From: Lachnospiraceae bacterium
Lineage (GTDB): Bacteria > Bacillota > Clostridia > Lachnospirales > Lachnospiraceae
NCBI GenBank assembly: GCA_900763175.1
Contig: CAAFJI010000045.1
Span: forward strand, 1-13,854
DNA length: 13,854 nt
Direction of reading: 5' to 3'
This document shows, piece by piece, positions 1 to 6,024 of the stretch. Each line of letters begins with the position of its first letter. Within the stretch, counting starts at the first letter, position 1. The position numbers and the translations under genes were made by a program. Under the pieces are notes generated by a model. That model searched no databases and had not been told where the DNA came from. It saw only the letters and a program-made list of their open reading frames with translations.

Positions 1-261
1 ATTCTCTGTGCCATGGGATACTCCGGAGTACAGTTTGATCCGGAAAAAGTGGACCTTTATTTTGAGAGCCGTGCAGGCAAATTAAAGATTATTGAGAACG
101 GTGTTTCTACAGGATATGATGAGGCAGAAGCTACCAAAATCCTTTCTGAGGATGAGGTAACTGCTATTGCAGATGTGAAAATGGGAGATGCGACAGCAAC
201 TGCATGGGGCTGTGACCTTACCTATGATTATGTAAAAATTAACGCAGATTATCGTTCCTGA
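1..261 (+). CDS. argJ: ArgJ, glutamate N-acetyltransferase / ornithine acetyltransferase, C-terminal fragment
   Basis: Frame 1 is open from the first base and stops with TGA at 259-261, so this is the last 86 residues of a gene that begins before the window; the ATG at 13 is internal. The end of the protein (WGCDLTYDYVKINADYRS) is the typical ArgJ C-terminus, belonging to the beta chain made by self-cleavage. ArgJ moves the acetyl group from N-acetylornithine to glutamate, regenerating N-acetylglutamate for ArgB, in the cytoplasm. Whether it also accepts acetyl-CoA (bifunctional form) cannot be judged from this fragment. The autocleavage Thr lies outside the window. argB follows after 33 bases with no terminator, so the genes are probably cotranscribed. 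Confidence 0.9.
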   Translation: MLCAMGYSGVQFDPEKVDLYFESRAGKLKIIENGVSTGYDEAEATKILSEDEVTAIADVKMGDATATAWGCDLTYDYVKINADYRS

Positions 262-294
262 TAACCGGAAAATGCGAAAGAAAGGGAAAGAAAA

Positions 295-1191
295 ATGGTA
301 AATCAGAAGTATCTGGATAAGGCAGAAGTGCTGATTGAGGCACTTCCTTATATACAGCGTTTTAATCGTAAGATCGTAGTAGTAAAATATGGCGGAAGTG
401 CCATGCTGGATGAAGAACTGAAGGCAAATGTAATTAAGGATGTTGTTCTTCTGAAGCTGGTTGGATTTAAACCTATCATCGTACATGGCGGAGGCAAGGA
501 AATCAGCAAATGGGTAGGAAAGGTTGGCATGGAGGCGAAGTTTATCAACGGACTTCGTGTGACAGATGCCCAGACCATGGAGATTGCAGAGATGGTTCTG
601 GCAAAAGTAAATAAGGAGCTTGTTACCCATGTGGAGTCCCTTGGTGTACAGGCTGTAGGTATCAGCGGAAAAGACGGCGGTCTTTTAAAATGCAAGAAGA
701 AATATTCCAATGGAGAGGATATCGGATTTGTAGGAGATATTACAAGTGTAAATCCGAAAATCCTTTATGATCTTTTGGAAAAAGATTTCCTTCCTATTAT
801 ATTTCCTATTGGATTTGATGACAATTATGACAGCTATAACATCAATGCAGATGATGCTGCCTGTGCGATCGCAGAGGCTGTACACGCAGAAAAGCTTGCA
901 TTTCTTTCTGATATCGAGGGAGTTTACAAGGATAAAGATGACCCGTCATCTTTGATTTCTGAGCTTTATATCCAGGAAGCCCGGAAGCTGATCCAGGATG
1001 GATATGTAGGAGGCGGAATGATACCGAAGCTGAACAACTGTATCGAAGCCATTGAGCATGGAGTTAACCGTGTTCATATCCTGGACGGAAGAATTCCACA
1101 CAGTCTGCTTCTGGAAATCTTTACCAATAAAGGTATCGGAACCGCTATTTTAAGAGAGGATGGGGAGAAATATAACCATGAACATGAATAA
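295..1191 (+). CDS. argB: N-acetylglutamate kinase ArgB, arginine-sensitive type
   Basis: Phosphorylates the gamma-carboxylate of N-acetylglutamate with ATP, the second step of arginine synthesis and usually the controlled one. The 298-residue length is normal. Visible amino acid kinase landmarks are K31 in VVVKYGGSAM, the HGGG turn at residues 64-67, D186 in NADDAAC and K245 in GMIPKL; by family knowledge K31, D186 and K245 match the catalytic Lys/Asp/Lys set of the E. coli enzyme. About 25 residues precede the first strand (KYLDKAEVLIEALPYIQRF). This N-terminal helix is the mark of hexameric NAGKs that are inhibited by arginine. The ATG follows a purine-rich AAAGGGAAAG stretch. The 3' end overlaps argD. 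Confidence 0.96.
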   Translation: MVNQKYLDKAEVLIEALPYIQRFNRKIVVVKYGGSAMLDEELKANVIKDVVLLKLVGFKPIIVHGGGKEISKWVGKVGMEAKFINGLRVTDAQTMEIAEMVLAKVNKELVTHVESLGVQAVGISGKDGGLLKCKKKYSNGEDIGFVGDITSVNPKILYDLLEKDFLPIIFPIGFDDNYDSYNINADDAACAIAEAVHAEKLAFLSDIEGVYKDKDDPSSLISELYIQEARKLIQDGYVGGGMIPKLNNCIEAIEHGVNRVHILDGRIPHSLLLEIFTNKGIGTAILREDGEKYNHEHE

Positions 1192-2368
1192 TCAGATGGA
1201 AGAATCAGAGGCAAGCATTCTTCATACTTATAACCGTTTTCCTGTTGTATTTGAGCGTGGACAGGGTGTTCATCTTTATGATTCTGAAGGCACAGAGTAT
1301 CTGGATTTTGCGGCAGGAATTGCAGTAAATTCTCTGGGATATCATTATCCGGGATATGATGAAGCTTTGAAGGGGCAGATTGATAAGCTGACTCATATTT
1401 CCAATTTGTATTACAATGAACCGATCATTGAGGCTGGTGCCAAGCTGGTAAATGCCAGCCATATGGACAAGGCATTTTTCACAAACAGTGGTACAGAGGC
1501 TATTGAGGGTGCCTTAAAAGCTGCAAAAAAATATGCTTATGAGAGAGATGGACACGCAGATCATGAGATTATTGCTATGAATCATTCCTTCCACGGAAGG
1601 TCCATCGGAGCCCTTTCTGTTACCGGAAACGCTCATTACCGTGAGCCATTTGAGCCACTGATGGGTGGGGTCAGGTTTGCTGATTTCAATGATCTTGACA
1701 GTGTAAAGGCACAGATCACAGAGAAAACCTGTGCCATTATCATGGAAACTGTTCAGGGCGAAGGCGGAATTTATCCTGCCACAAGAGAGTTTCTGGAAGG
1801 GGTTCGTGCCCTTTGTGACGAAAAGGATATTGTTCTTATTCTGGATGAAATTCAGTGTGGAATGGGACGCTCCGGTCATTATTTCGCATGGCAGGCGTAT
1901 GGGGTTCAGCCAGACATCATGACCTGTGCAAAGGCTCTGGGATGCGGTGTTCCGGTAGGTGCTTTTGTACTGAATAAGAAGGTGGCTGAGGCTTCTTTGA
2001 AGCCGGGAGATCATGGGACTACCTATGGCGGAAATCCTTTTGTATGTGCTGCGGTAAGCAAGGTTTTCGATATTTATGAGAAGGATATGATTCTGACTCA
2101 TGTACAGGAGCTGACTCCATATCTGGAGAAAAAGCTGGATGAGCTTGTTGAGAAGCATGAGTGTGCTGTGGCAAGACGAGGTATGGGATTTATGCAGGGA
2201 ATCGTTATCGCAGGACGCCCGGTAGGCCAGGTGGTAAAGAAAGCATTGGAGAAAAAACTGCTGGTAATTTCAGCGGGAAGCGATGTTCTTCGTATCGTGC
2301 CACCCCTTGTAATTACAAAAGTTGACATTGATCAGATGGCAGAAATTCTGGATGAGTGTCTGGAATAA
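1178..2368 (+). CDS. argD: Acetylornithine aminotransferase ArgD
   Basis: PLP-dependent class III aminotransferase converting N-acetylglutamate 5-semialdehyde and glutamate to N-acetylornithine and 2-oxoglutarate; members of this family often also serve in lysine synthesis as succinyldiaminopimelate aminotransferase. Motifs run in the usual order: NSGTEAIEGALKAAKK, HSFHGRSIGALSVTG, LILDEIQCGMGRSG with D223 for the PLP pyridine nitrogen, K252 in TCAKALGCG as the Schiff-base lysine, and GTTYGGNPF. I chose the ATG at 1178 (396 residues) because GGGGAG at 1162-1167 lies about 10 bases upstream. The in-frame ATG at 1160 would have its purine tract touching the start codon; ATG 1184 is also possible. 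The gene overlaps argB by 14 bases, suggesting translational coupling. Confidence 0.95.
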   Translation: MNMNNQMEESEASILHTYNRFPVVFERGQGVHLYDSEGTEYLDFAAGIAVNSLGYHYPGYDEALKGQIDKLTHISNLYYNEPIIEAGAKLVNASHMDKAFFTNSGTEAIEGALKAAKKYAYERDGHADHEIIAMNHSFHGRSIGALSVTGNAHYREPFEPLMGGVRFADFNDLDSVKAQITEKTCAIIMETVQGEGGIYPATREFLEGVRALCDEKDIVLILDEIQCGMGRSGHYFAWQAYGVQPDIMTCAKALGCGVPVGAFVLNKKVAEASLKPGDHGTTYGGNPFVCAAVSKVFDIYEKDMILTHVQELTPYLEKKLDELVEKHECAVARRGMGFMQGIVIAGRPVGQVVKKALEKKLLVISAGSDVLRIVPPLVITKVDIDQMAEILDECLE

Positions 2369-2390
2369 AAAATATATCCGTTTGGAAAAA

Positions 2391-2433
2391 GCTCTCAGAT
2401 TGTGGTAAAAGCTACAAGACTGAGAGTTTTTTT
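2391..2433 (+). terminator. Rho-independent terminator of the arginine operon
   Basis: CTCTCAG (2392-2398) pairs with CTGAGAG (2420-2426). Inside it TTGTGG (2400-2405) pairs with CTACAA (2412-2417) allowing one G-U, leaving loop TAAAAG. Seven T follow directly at 2427-2433, and an A-run precedes the stem. It starts 22 bases after the argD stop. Confidence 0.9.
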
Positions 2434-2463
2434 GCAGACTCCTCGCCTTTTCATTTTGCTATC

Positions 2464-2492
2464 TTGAAAAAAGAATGGATGGGCTTTATAAT
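2464..2492 (+). promoter_or_regulatory. Sigma-A type promoter of the zinc-ribbon/YARHG gene
   Basis: A -35 box TTGAAA (2464-2469; 5 of 6 consensus) and a perfect -10 box TATAAT (2487-2492) are separated by exactly 17 bases. Transcription would begin near 2499, giving a leader of about 65 bases before the ATG at 2564. The site lies just past the argD terminator, so the downstream gene is its own transcription unit. Confidence 0.78.
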
Positions 2493-2520
2493 GATAAAAA
2501 AAGTATGAAATGTTAATTTG

Positions 2521-2546
2521 CTTTCAGTTTTTATAAAAATTGAAAG
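2521..2546 (+). repeat. 26-base inverted repeat in the leader of the zinc-ribbon/YARHG gene
   Basis: CTTTCAGTTTTTA (2521-2533) is followed at once by TAAAAATTGAAAG (2534-2546). Twelve of the 13 pairs are Watson-Crick and the other is G-T, so the element is almost perfectly two-fold symmetric. It lies downstream of the predicted transcription start and ends five bases before the ribosome site at 2552. As DNA it could be an operator for a dimeric regulator; as RNA it folds to an 11-pair stem with loop UAUA next to the ribosome site. It is not a terminator, as no T tract follows. See findings. Confidence 0.7.
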
Positions 2547-2563
2547 TGAACGGGAGGAAGAGT

Positions 2564-3862
2564 ATGTTTTGTGATCAATGTGGAACGAAACTGGATGAAG
2601 AGGCACGTTTTTGTCCTGTTTGCGGAGCACCTGTGCAAAGAGGAGAAGAGCCTGGGGGAAGTCCGGCAGTGCCCAGTCAGGAGAAAACAGCAGAACAGGA
2701 TTTGGGACCTGCACCTGGATATATATCCAGAGATACTTCGGATGAGTTCGGAGAAGCCGGAACACAGCTTTTAAAGAAAGCCAGAAAAGATGAAAAGGTA
2801 CATACTGCACAGACAGCTGACAAGAACAAGAGTTCAGACAATGAGAAGAAATACCAGACAGAAGAGACTGGAAATTCTTACGAAGAGCAGTCCTATAACC
2901 AGAATCCTTATGGTGATACCAGCTACAATGGAAATATCTACGATCAGAACACATATGGTAGAAATGGTTATGGGGAGAATCCTTACAATGGGGATGGCTA
3001 TGGAGAAAATCCTTATGGACAGGATCCCTACAATACAAATCCTTATGGAGAGGCTCCTTATTATGAAGAAGAGAACGGAAAAGGGCGCCGCCGTAAAAAT
3101 AAGCAGTATTCACAGGATACAGATGATTATGGAGATGAGAACTCCGGAAATATGAAAAAATGGATTATCAGCATCTCTGTCAGCGTGGTAATCATCATTG
3201 CAACTGTGCTGGTAGTGTGGAGAGTGATGAAGTCCGGCACAAATACATCAGACAGCGGAACGGTTGTCACAGGAGAGAGCACTGCCAGCCAGAATGGAGA
3301 CAAGAATTCCGGTTCTGACGGAGTGAAAAATGATGTGACACCTACAGAAGCAGCTGAGGCAACAAAGGCGCCAGAAGCAACAGAAACACCGGCACCAACG
3401 GAGACACCGGCACCAACCGCTACTCCGCTGCCAACAGCTACTCCAACACCACTGCCGACGGCAACCCCGACACCGGTTCCAACGGCAACTCCGACACCGG
3501 TTCCAATGGCAACTCCGACACCGCTCCCAGCTCCTACTATGACACCACAGGAGAGAGTGGAGGCAGCTGTAAATGATTCAAATGGATATATTTTCCCAGA
3601 TAGTAATTCTACCTATCTGACAACTGATCAGCTGAAGGGATTAACGAAGGATCAGCTTCTCTATGCACGAAATGAAATTTATGCAAGAAGAGGCAGACAG
3701 TTTAACATGGATCAGCTGAAACGTTATTTTGGCGGCAAGCTCTGGTACTCCCCACTGTATGATCCGTCTACCTTCGATAATACAGTGGCATTGAATGATT
3801 ATGAAAGAGCAAATGCCAACTTGATCCTGGAATACGAGCATTCCCTGGGATATTATTATTAA
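2564..3862 (+). CDS. Membrane-anchored zinc-ribbon protein with Tyr-pentad tract, Thr-Pro stalk and YARHG domain
   Basis: 432 residues, function unknown. In order: a zinc ribbon with C3, C6, C17 and C20 (FCDQCG and FCPVCG); a polar linker; a tract (106-166) with Tyr at every fifth position; a basic patch GKGRRRKNK; one membrane helix at about 200-221 (WIISISVSVVIIIATVLVVW); a Ser/Thr/Ala-rich region and a Thr-Pro stalk (about 255-330); and a C-terminal YARHG domain (about 350-430) with LLYARNEIYARRG and LWYSPLY. The basic patch before the helix puts the zinc ribbon in the cytosol and YARHG outside. The start is the ATG at 2564, behind GGGAGG at 2552-2557; an upstream TTG at 2540 falls inside the inverted repeat and lacks a ribosome site. 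YARHG is described only as an extracellular domain found in surface or peptidase-linked proteins, so a sensing or wall-binding role is a guess. Confidence 0.88.
   Translation: MFCDQCGTKLDEEARFCPVCGAPVQRGEEPGGSPAVPSQEKTAEQDLGPAPGYISRDTSDEFGEAGTQLLKKARKDEKVHTAQTADKNKSSDNEKKYQTEETGNSYEEQSYNQNPYGDTSYNGNIYDQNTYGRNGYGENPYNGDGYGENPYGQDPYNTNPYGEAPYYEEENGKGRRRKNKQYSQDTDDYGDENSGNMKKWIISISVSVVIIIATVLVVWRVMKSGTNTSDSGTVVTGESTASQNGDKNSGSDGVKNDVTPTEAAEATKAPEATETPAPTETPAPTATPLPTATPTPLPTATPTPVPTATPTPVPMATPTPLPAPTMTPQERVEAAVNDSNGYIFPDSNSTYLTTDQLKGLTKDQLLYARNEIYARRGRQFNMDQLKRYFGGKLWYSPLYDPSTFDNTVALNDYERANANLILEYEHSLGYYY
2882..3061 (+). repeat. 15-base coding period: Tyr pentads (x4-Tyr, 12 copies)
   Basis: Starting from Tyr106, tyrosine recurs at residues 111, 116, 121 and so on to 166 with no slip: 13 tyrosines at exact spacing of five. 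Pentads include EEQSY, NQNPY, GDTSY, GRNGY, GENPY (twice), GQDPY, NTNPY and GEAPY, so the consensus is G/N-x-N/D-P/G-Y. At DNA level TATGG and AATCCTTA recur, but copies are diverged, so spacing rather than base identity is kept. Confidence 0.9.
3431..3526 (+). repeat. 24-base tandem repeat encoding the Thr-Pro stalk (4 units)
   Basis: Four 24-base units begin at 3431, 3455, 3479 and 3503. They share a core close to CGGCAACTCCGACACCGG and encode the octad PTATPTPL/V (the last copy reads PMATPTPL). Shorter, less regular TPAPTE copies precede them. Such Thr-Pro tracts are typical extended spacers through the cell wall, and the near-identical middle units suggest slippage-driven length change. 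Confidence 0.9.
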
Positions 3863-3932
3863 AAATGAGGATAGAGAAGAGGTAAAAAAGCTTATGAAAT
3901 AAGCAGAATATAATTTTTTCTCCTGCATATAC

Positions 3933-3970
3933 TAAGAAAAAGAGGTGCCAAAAGGTATCTCTTTTTCTTA
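3933..3970 (+). terminator. Long A/T-flanked hairpin between the YARHG gene and the ydcZ-like gene
   Basis: A 17-pair stem (3933-3949 with 3954-3970) has loop AAAA and two G-T pairs. The left arm is A-rich and the right arm T-rich, so the T tract is part of the stem. It is most simply the terminator of the YARHG gene, 70 bases past its stop. It ends 14 bases before the next ribosome site, so it would also be in the leader of the next gene if that mRNA starts upstream. A TATAAT at 3909-3914 lies in front but has no matching -35 box. Confidence 0.65.
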
Positions 3971-3995
3971 TCTGTTGATGGAAGGAGAAAAGAAA

Positions 3996-4430
3996 ATGTG
4001 GGGGATTCTTATTGCTTTGCTGTCGGGTGCACTGATGAGTATCCAGGGTGTTTTTAATACAGAAGTGACGAAGCAGACCAGTCTCTGGGTATCTACAGGC
4101 TGGGTACAGCTTTCTGCATTTCTGGTGTGCATGGCAGCCTGGATTTTCACCGGGAGAGACAGTATTGGAGCACTGTGGCAGGTGGAAAATAAATATACCC
4201 TTCTTGGAGGCGTGATAGGGGCGTTTATCACGATTACGGTAATTCAGAGCATGGGAAGCCTGGGGCCAGCCAAAGCAGCAATGCTCATCGTCATTTCCCA
4301 GCTGATCGTTGCCTATATCATTGAGCTTCTGGGCTGGTTCGGAGTGGAAAAAGAACCCTTTACCTGGCAAAAAGTTCTGGGAATGGCTGTGGCAATTCTT
4401 GGAATCGTCATATTTAAGTGGGAAAAATAA
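3996..4430 (+). CDS. YdcZ-type small membrane protein (DUF606, DMT superfamily)
   Basis: 144 residues, hydrophobic, with about five helices: 1-21 (GILIALLSGALMSIQGVFN), 34-53, 68-86, 91-112 and 125-141. The opening GALMSIQGVFNT followed by GWVQLS, and the later GGVIGAFIT and AKAAMLIVISQL blocks, fit the DMT_YdcZ family. These are half-size relatives of drug/metabolite exporters (about 140-150 residues) that act as dimers or pairs; substrates are mostly unknown. I chose ATG 3996 because GGAGAAA (3984-3990) sits 5-6 bases before it. A frame-compatible GTG at 3945 lies inside the hairpin and would add a non-family N-terminus. Only one copy is present, so a homodimer is likely. No clear promoter is seen. 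Confidence 0.85.
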   Translation: MWGILIALLSGALMSIQGVFNTEVTKQTSLWVSTGWVQLSAFLVCMAAWIFTGRDSIGALWQVENKYTLLGGVIGAFITITVIQSMGSLGPAKAAMLIVISQLIVAYIIELLGWFGVEKEPFTWQKVLGMAVAILGIVIFKWEK

Positions 4431-4456
4431 AAGGCTGATAAAATTTAGAAATGGTA

Positions 4457-4485
4457 TTGTAAAAAATGTAAAGTTTCGTTAAAAT
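4457..4485 (+). promoter_or_regulatory. Candidate sigma-A promoter of the comEA operon
   Basis: TTGTAA (4457-4462) and TAAAAT (4480-4485) are separated by 17 bases, each matching four to five consensus positions. Transcription would start near 4492, about 45 bases before the comEA ATG. No terminator separates this site from the preceding gene, so read-through is also possible. A direct repeat GGGGAACC follows at 4509-4516 and 4527-4534; the second copy supplies the G-rich ribosome site. Confidence 0.55.
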
Positions 4486-4536
4486 AGGTAAGGAAAGTAT
4501 GAGTGACGGGGAACCAGTACAGAAAGGGGAACCGGC

Positions 4537-5316
4537 ATGAGAAATGATAGAAAAAGAATATGGCACTGCAGGATCCTGATGGTTTTACTGCTTGGCCTTG
4601 GCACTGGGGTATGGACAGGATGCACCAGGGGAGACGAGGTCTTTCTTGAAGAAAGCAGTGACAGCACCGAGAAAATGGGTGAAGCTTCTTTGGAGCTTTC
4701 GGAAACTGCCTCTCAGAGCAGCGATACGACTGTGCATGCAGAAGCTCTGGATACACAGGACGGGAATCCTGATGAGGAAGTGGAGTCTGCATCTGACGGG
4801 GAAGAAATCCCACAGAAGATATTTGTAGATGTGTGTGGTGCTGTTGTAAATCCTGGCGTGTATGAGCTGGATGTAGGAAGCCGTGTTTTTCAGGCGCTGG
4901 ATGCTGCTGGCGGATATTTGCCGGAGGCGGCAGAGGAATACCTGAACAGGGCGAGAGAGCTTTCCGACGGGCAGCAGATTTATGTTCCTACCAGGGAAGA
5001 AATTGAGACAGACCTGGAATGTTTGTCAGTGAAAGCACCAGAAGGGATACAGCCTTCTCAGGAAGAAGGGGCAGCTCCGGCAGGAAGCGGAAATGCTCCA
5101 GAGAATGCAGGGATATCAGAGGAGAAAATTGATCTAAATACTGCAGATGCGTCACTTTTGTCCACACTAAGCGGGATCGGGCAGTCCAAGGCAGAGGCTA
5201 TTATTGCATACAGACAGGAACACGGAGGCTTTTCCTCCATAGAAGAAATTATGAATGTAGAAGGTATCAAGGAAGGTACCTTTTCCAAAATAAAAGATAA
5301 GATATCAGCAGGATAA
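4537..5316 (+). CDS. comEA: ComEA-like DNA-binding surface protein (SLBB + helix-hairpin-helix)
   Basis: 259 residues. An N-terminal membrane segment (about 13-28, ILMVLLLGLGTGVW) ends at GC29, then an acidic Ser/Glu-rich linker (30-92), an SLBB beta-grasp domain (about 94-152, FVDVCGAVVNPGVYEL to GQQIYVPT), a second linker, and a tandem helix-hairpin-helix domain (197-258, KIDLNTADASLLSTLSGIG and MNVEGIKEGTFSKI). This is the layout of Gram-positive ComEA, the receptor that holds incoming double-stranded DNA outside the membrane and passes it to ComEC. The anchor may be a lipid on C29, but position -3 is Trp, unusual for a lipobox; an uncleaved helix is the alternative. First gene of the operon leading to comEC. 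Transformation has not been shown here, so an actual uptake role is inferred. Confidence 0.92.
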   Translation: MRNDRKRIWHCRILMVLLLGLGTGVWTGCTRGDEVFLEESSDSTEKMGEASLELSETASQSSDTTVHAEALDTQDGNPDEEVESASDGEEIPQKIFVDVCGAVVNPGVYELDVGSRVFQALDAAGGYLPEAAEEYLNRARELSDGQQIYVPTREEIETDLECLSVKAPEGIQPSQEEGAAPAGSGNAPENAGISEEKIDLNTADASLLSTLSGIGQSKAEAIIAYRQEHGGFSSIEEIMNVEGIKEGTFSKIKDKISAG

Positions 5317-5328
5317 GGGAGATTCTGA

Positions 5329-6018
5329 ATGAGCAGGAAAGTATTGGTAGTAGATGATGAGAAACTGATTGTAAAAGGAATCCGTTTTAGCCTTGAACAG
5401 GATGGAATGGAGGTTGACTGCGCCTACGACGGTGAGGAGGCACTGGAGATGGCTAAGGAGAAGAAGTATGACATTATTCTTCTGGACCTTATGCTTCCCA
5501 AGATGGACGGTTTTGAAGTGTGCCAGCAGATCAGAGAATTTTCCAATGTTCCCATTGTAATGCTTACAGCCAAAGGTGAGGATATGGATAAGATCCTGGG
5601 ACTGGAATATGGCGCAGATGACTATATTACCAAACCATTTAATATTCTTGAAGTAAAGGCCAGGATCAAGGCAATCATGCGACGTGTAGGAAGTGGAAAG
5701 GAAGAAAAAGAGAAAGCCAAGACCATTGAGGCAGGAGATCTGAGAATGGACTGCGAGAGCCGCAGAGTATTTATTGCAGGCAAGGAGATCAATCTGACTG
5801 CCAAGGAATTCGATGTGCTGGAGCTTCTGGTATTTAATCCGAACAAGGTATACAGCCGTGAGAACCTGTTAAATATCGTATGGGGATATGAGTATCCGGG
5901 AGATGTTCGTACTGTGGATGTACATATCCGTCGTCTGCGTGAGAAAATTGAGGCGAATCCCAGTGAGCCGAAATATGTACACACCAAATGGGGTGTGGGA
6001 TATTATTTCCAGGCATAA
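5329..6018 (+). CDS. OmpR/PhoB-family response regulator
   Basis: 229 residues: receiver domain (1-120) and winged-helix DNA-binding domain (about 128-228). The receiver has acidic D9/D10 (VVDDE), phosphoacceptor D53 (ILLDLMLPKMDG), switch T80 (MLTAKG) and K102 (ITKPF). The C-terminal domain carries NLTAKEFDVLELL and ends in VRTVDVHIRRLREKI and KWGVGYYF, as in WalR/PhoP-like regulators. GGGAG lies upstream of the ATG, 12 bases after comEA. The cognate kinase follows after 6 bases. Its targets are not visible; the neighbouring com genes, the lipoprotein and its own operon are candidates. It resembles WalR in sequence, but no WalH/WalI genes are nearby and the kinase lacks a PAS domain, so I give no gene symbol. 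Confidence 0.95.
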   Translation: MSRKVLVVDDEKLIVKGIRFSLEQDGMEVDCAYDGEEALEMAKEKKYDIILLDLMLPKMDGFEVCQQIREFSNVPIVMLTAKGEDMDKILGLEYGADDYITKPFNILEVKARIKAIMRRVGSGKEEKEKAKTIEAGDLRMDCESRRVFIAGKEINLTAKEFDVLELLVFNPNKVYSRENLLNIVWGYEYPGDVRTVDVHIRRLREKIEANPSEPKYVHTKWGVGYYFQA

Positions 6019-6024
6019 GCGAAA

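Noticed and set aside
82..630. Minus-strand open frame of 182 codons across argJ and argB
   Set aside because: It lies opposite two well-supported genes, has Cys/His/Ile-rich composition typical of a reverse reading, and resembles no family.
3339..3550. Tandem repeats at 3431-3526 as a CRISPR or mobile repeat
   Set aside because: Units are 24 bases, contiguous without spacers, in frame, and encode a Thr-Pro stalk.
3890..3914. GCTTAT/ATAAGC hairpin with TATAAT behind it
   Set aside because: The 6-pair stem has a 3-base loop and the T run starts 11 bases away, so it is weaker than the hairpin at 3933-3970; the TATAAT has no -35 partner.
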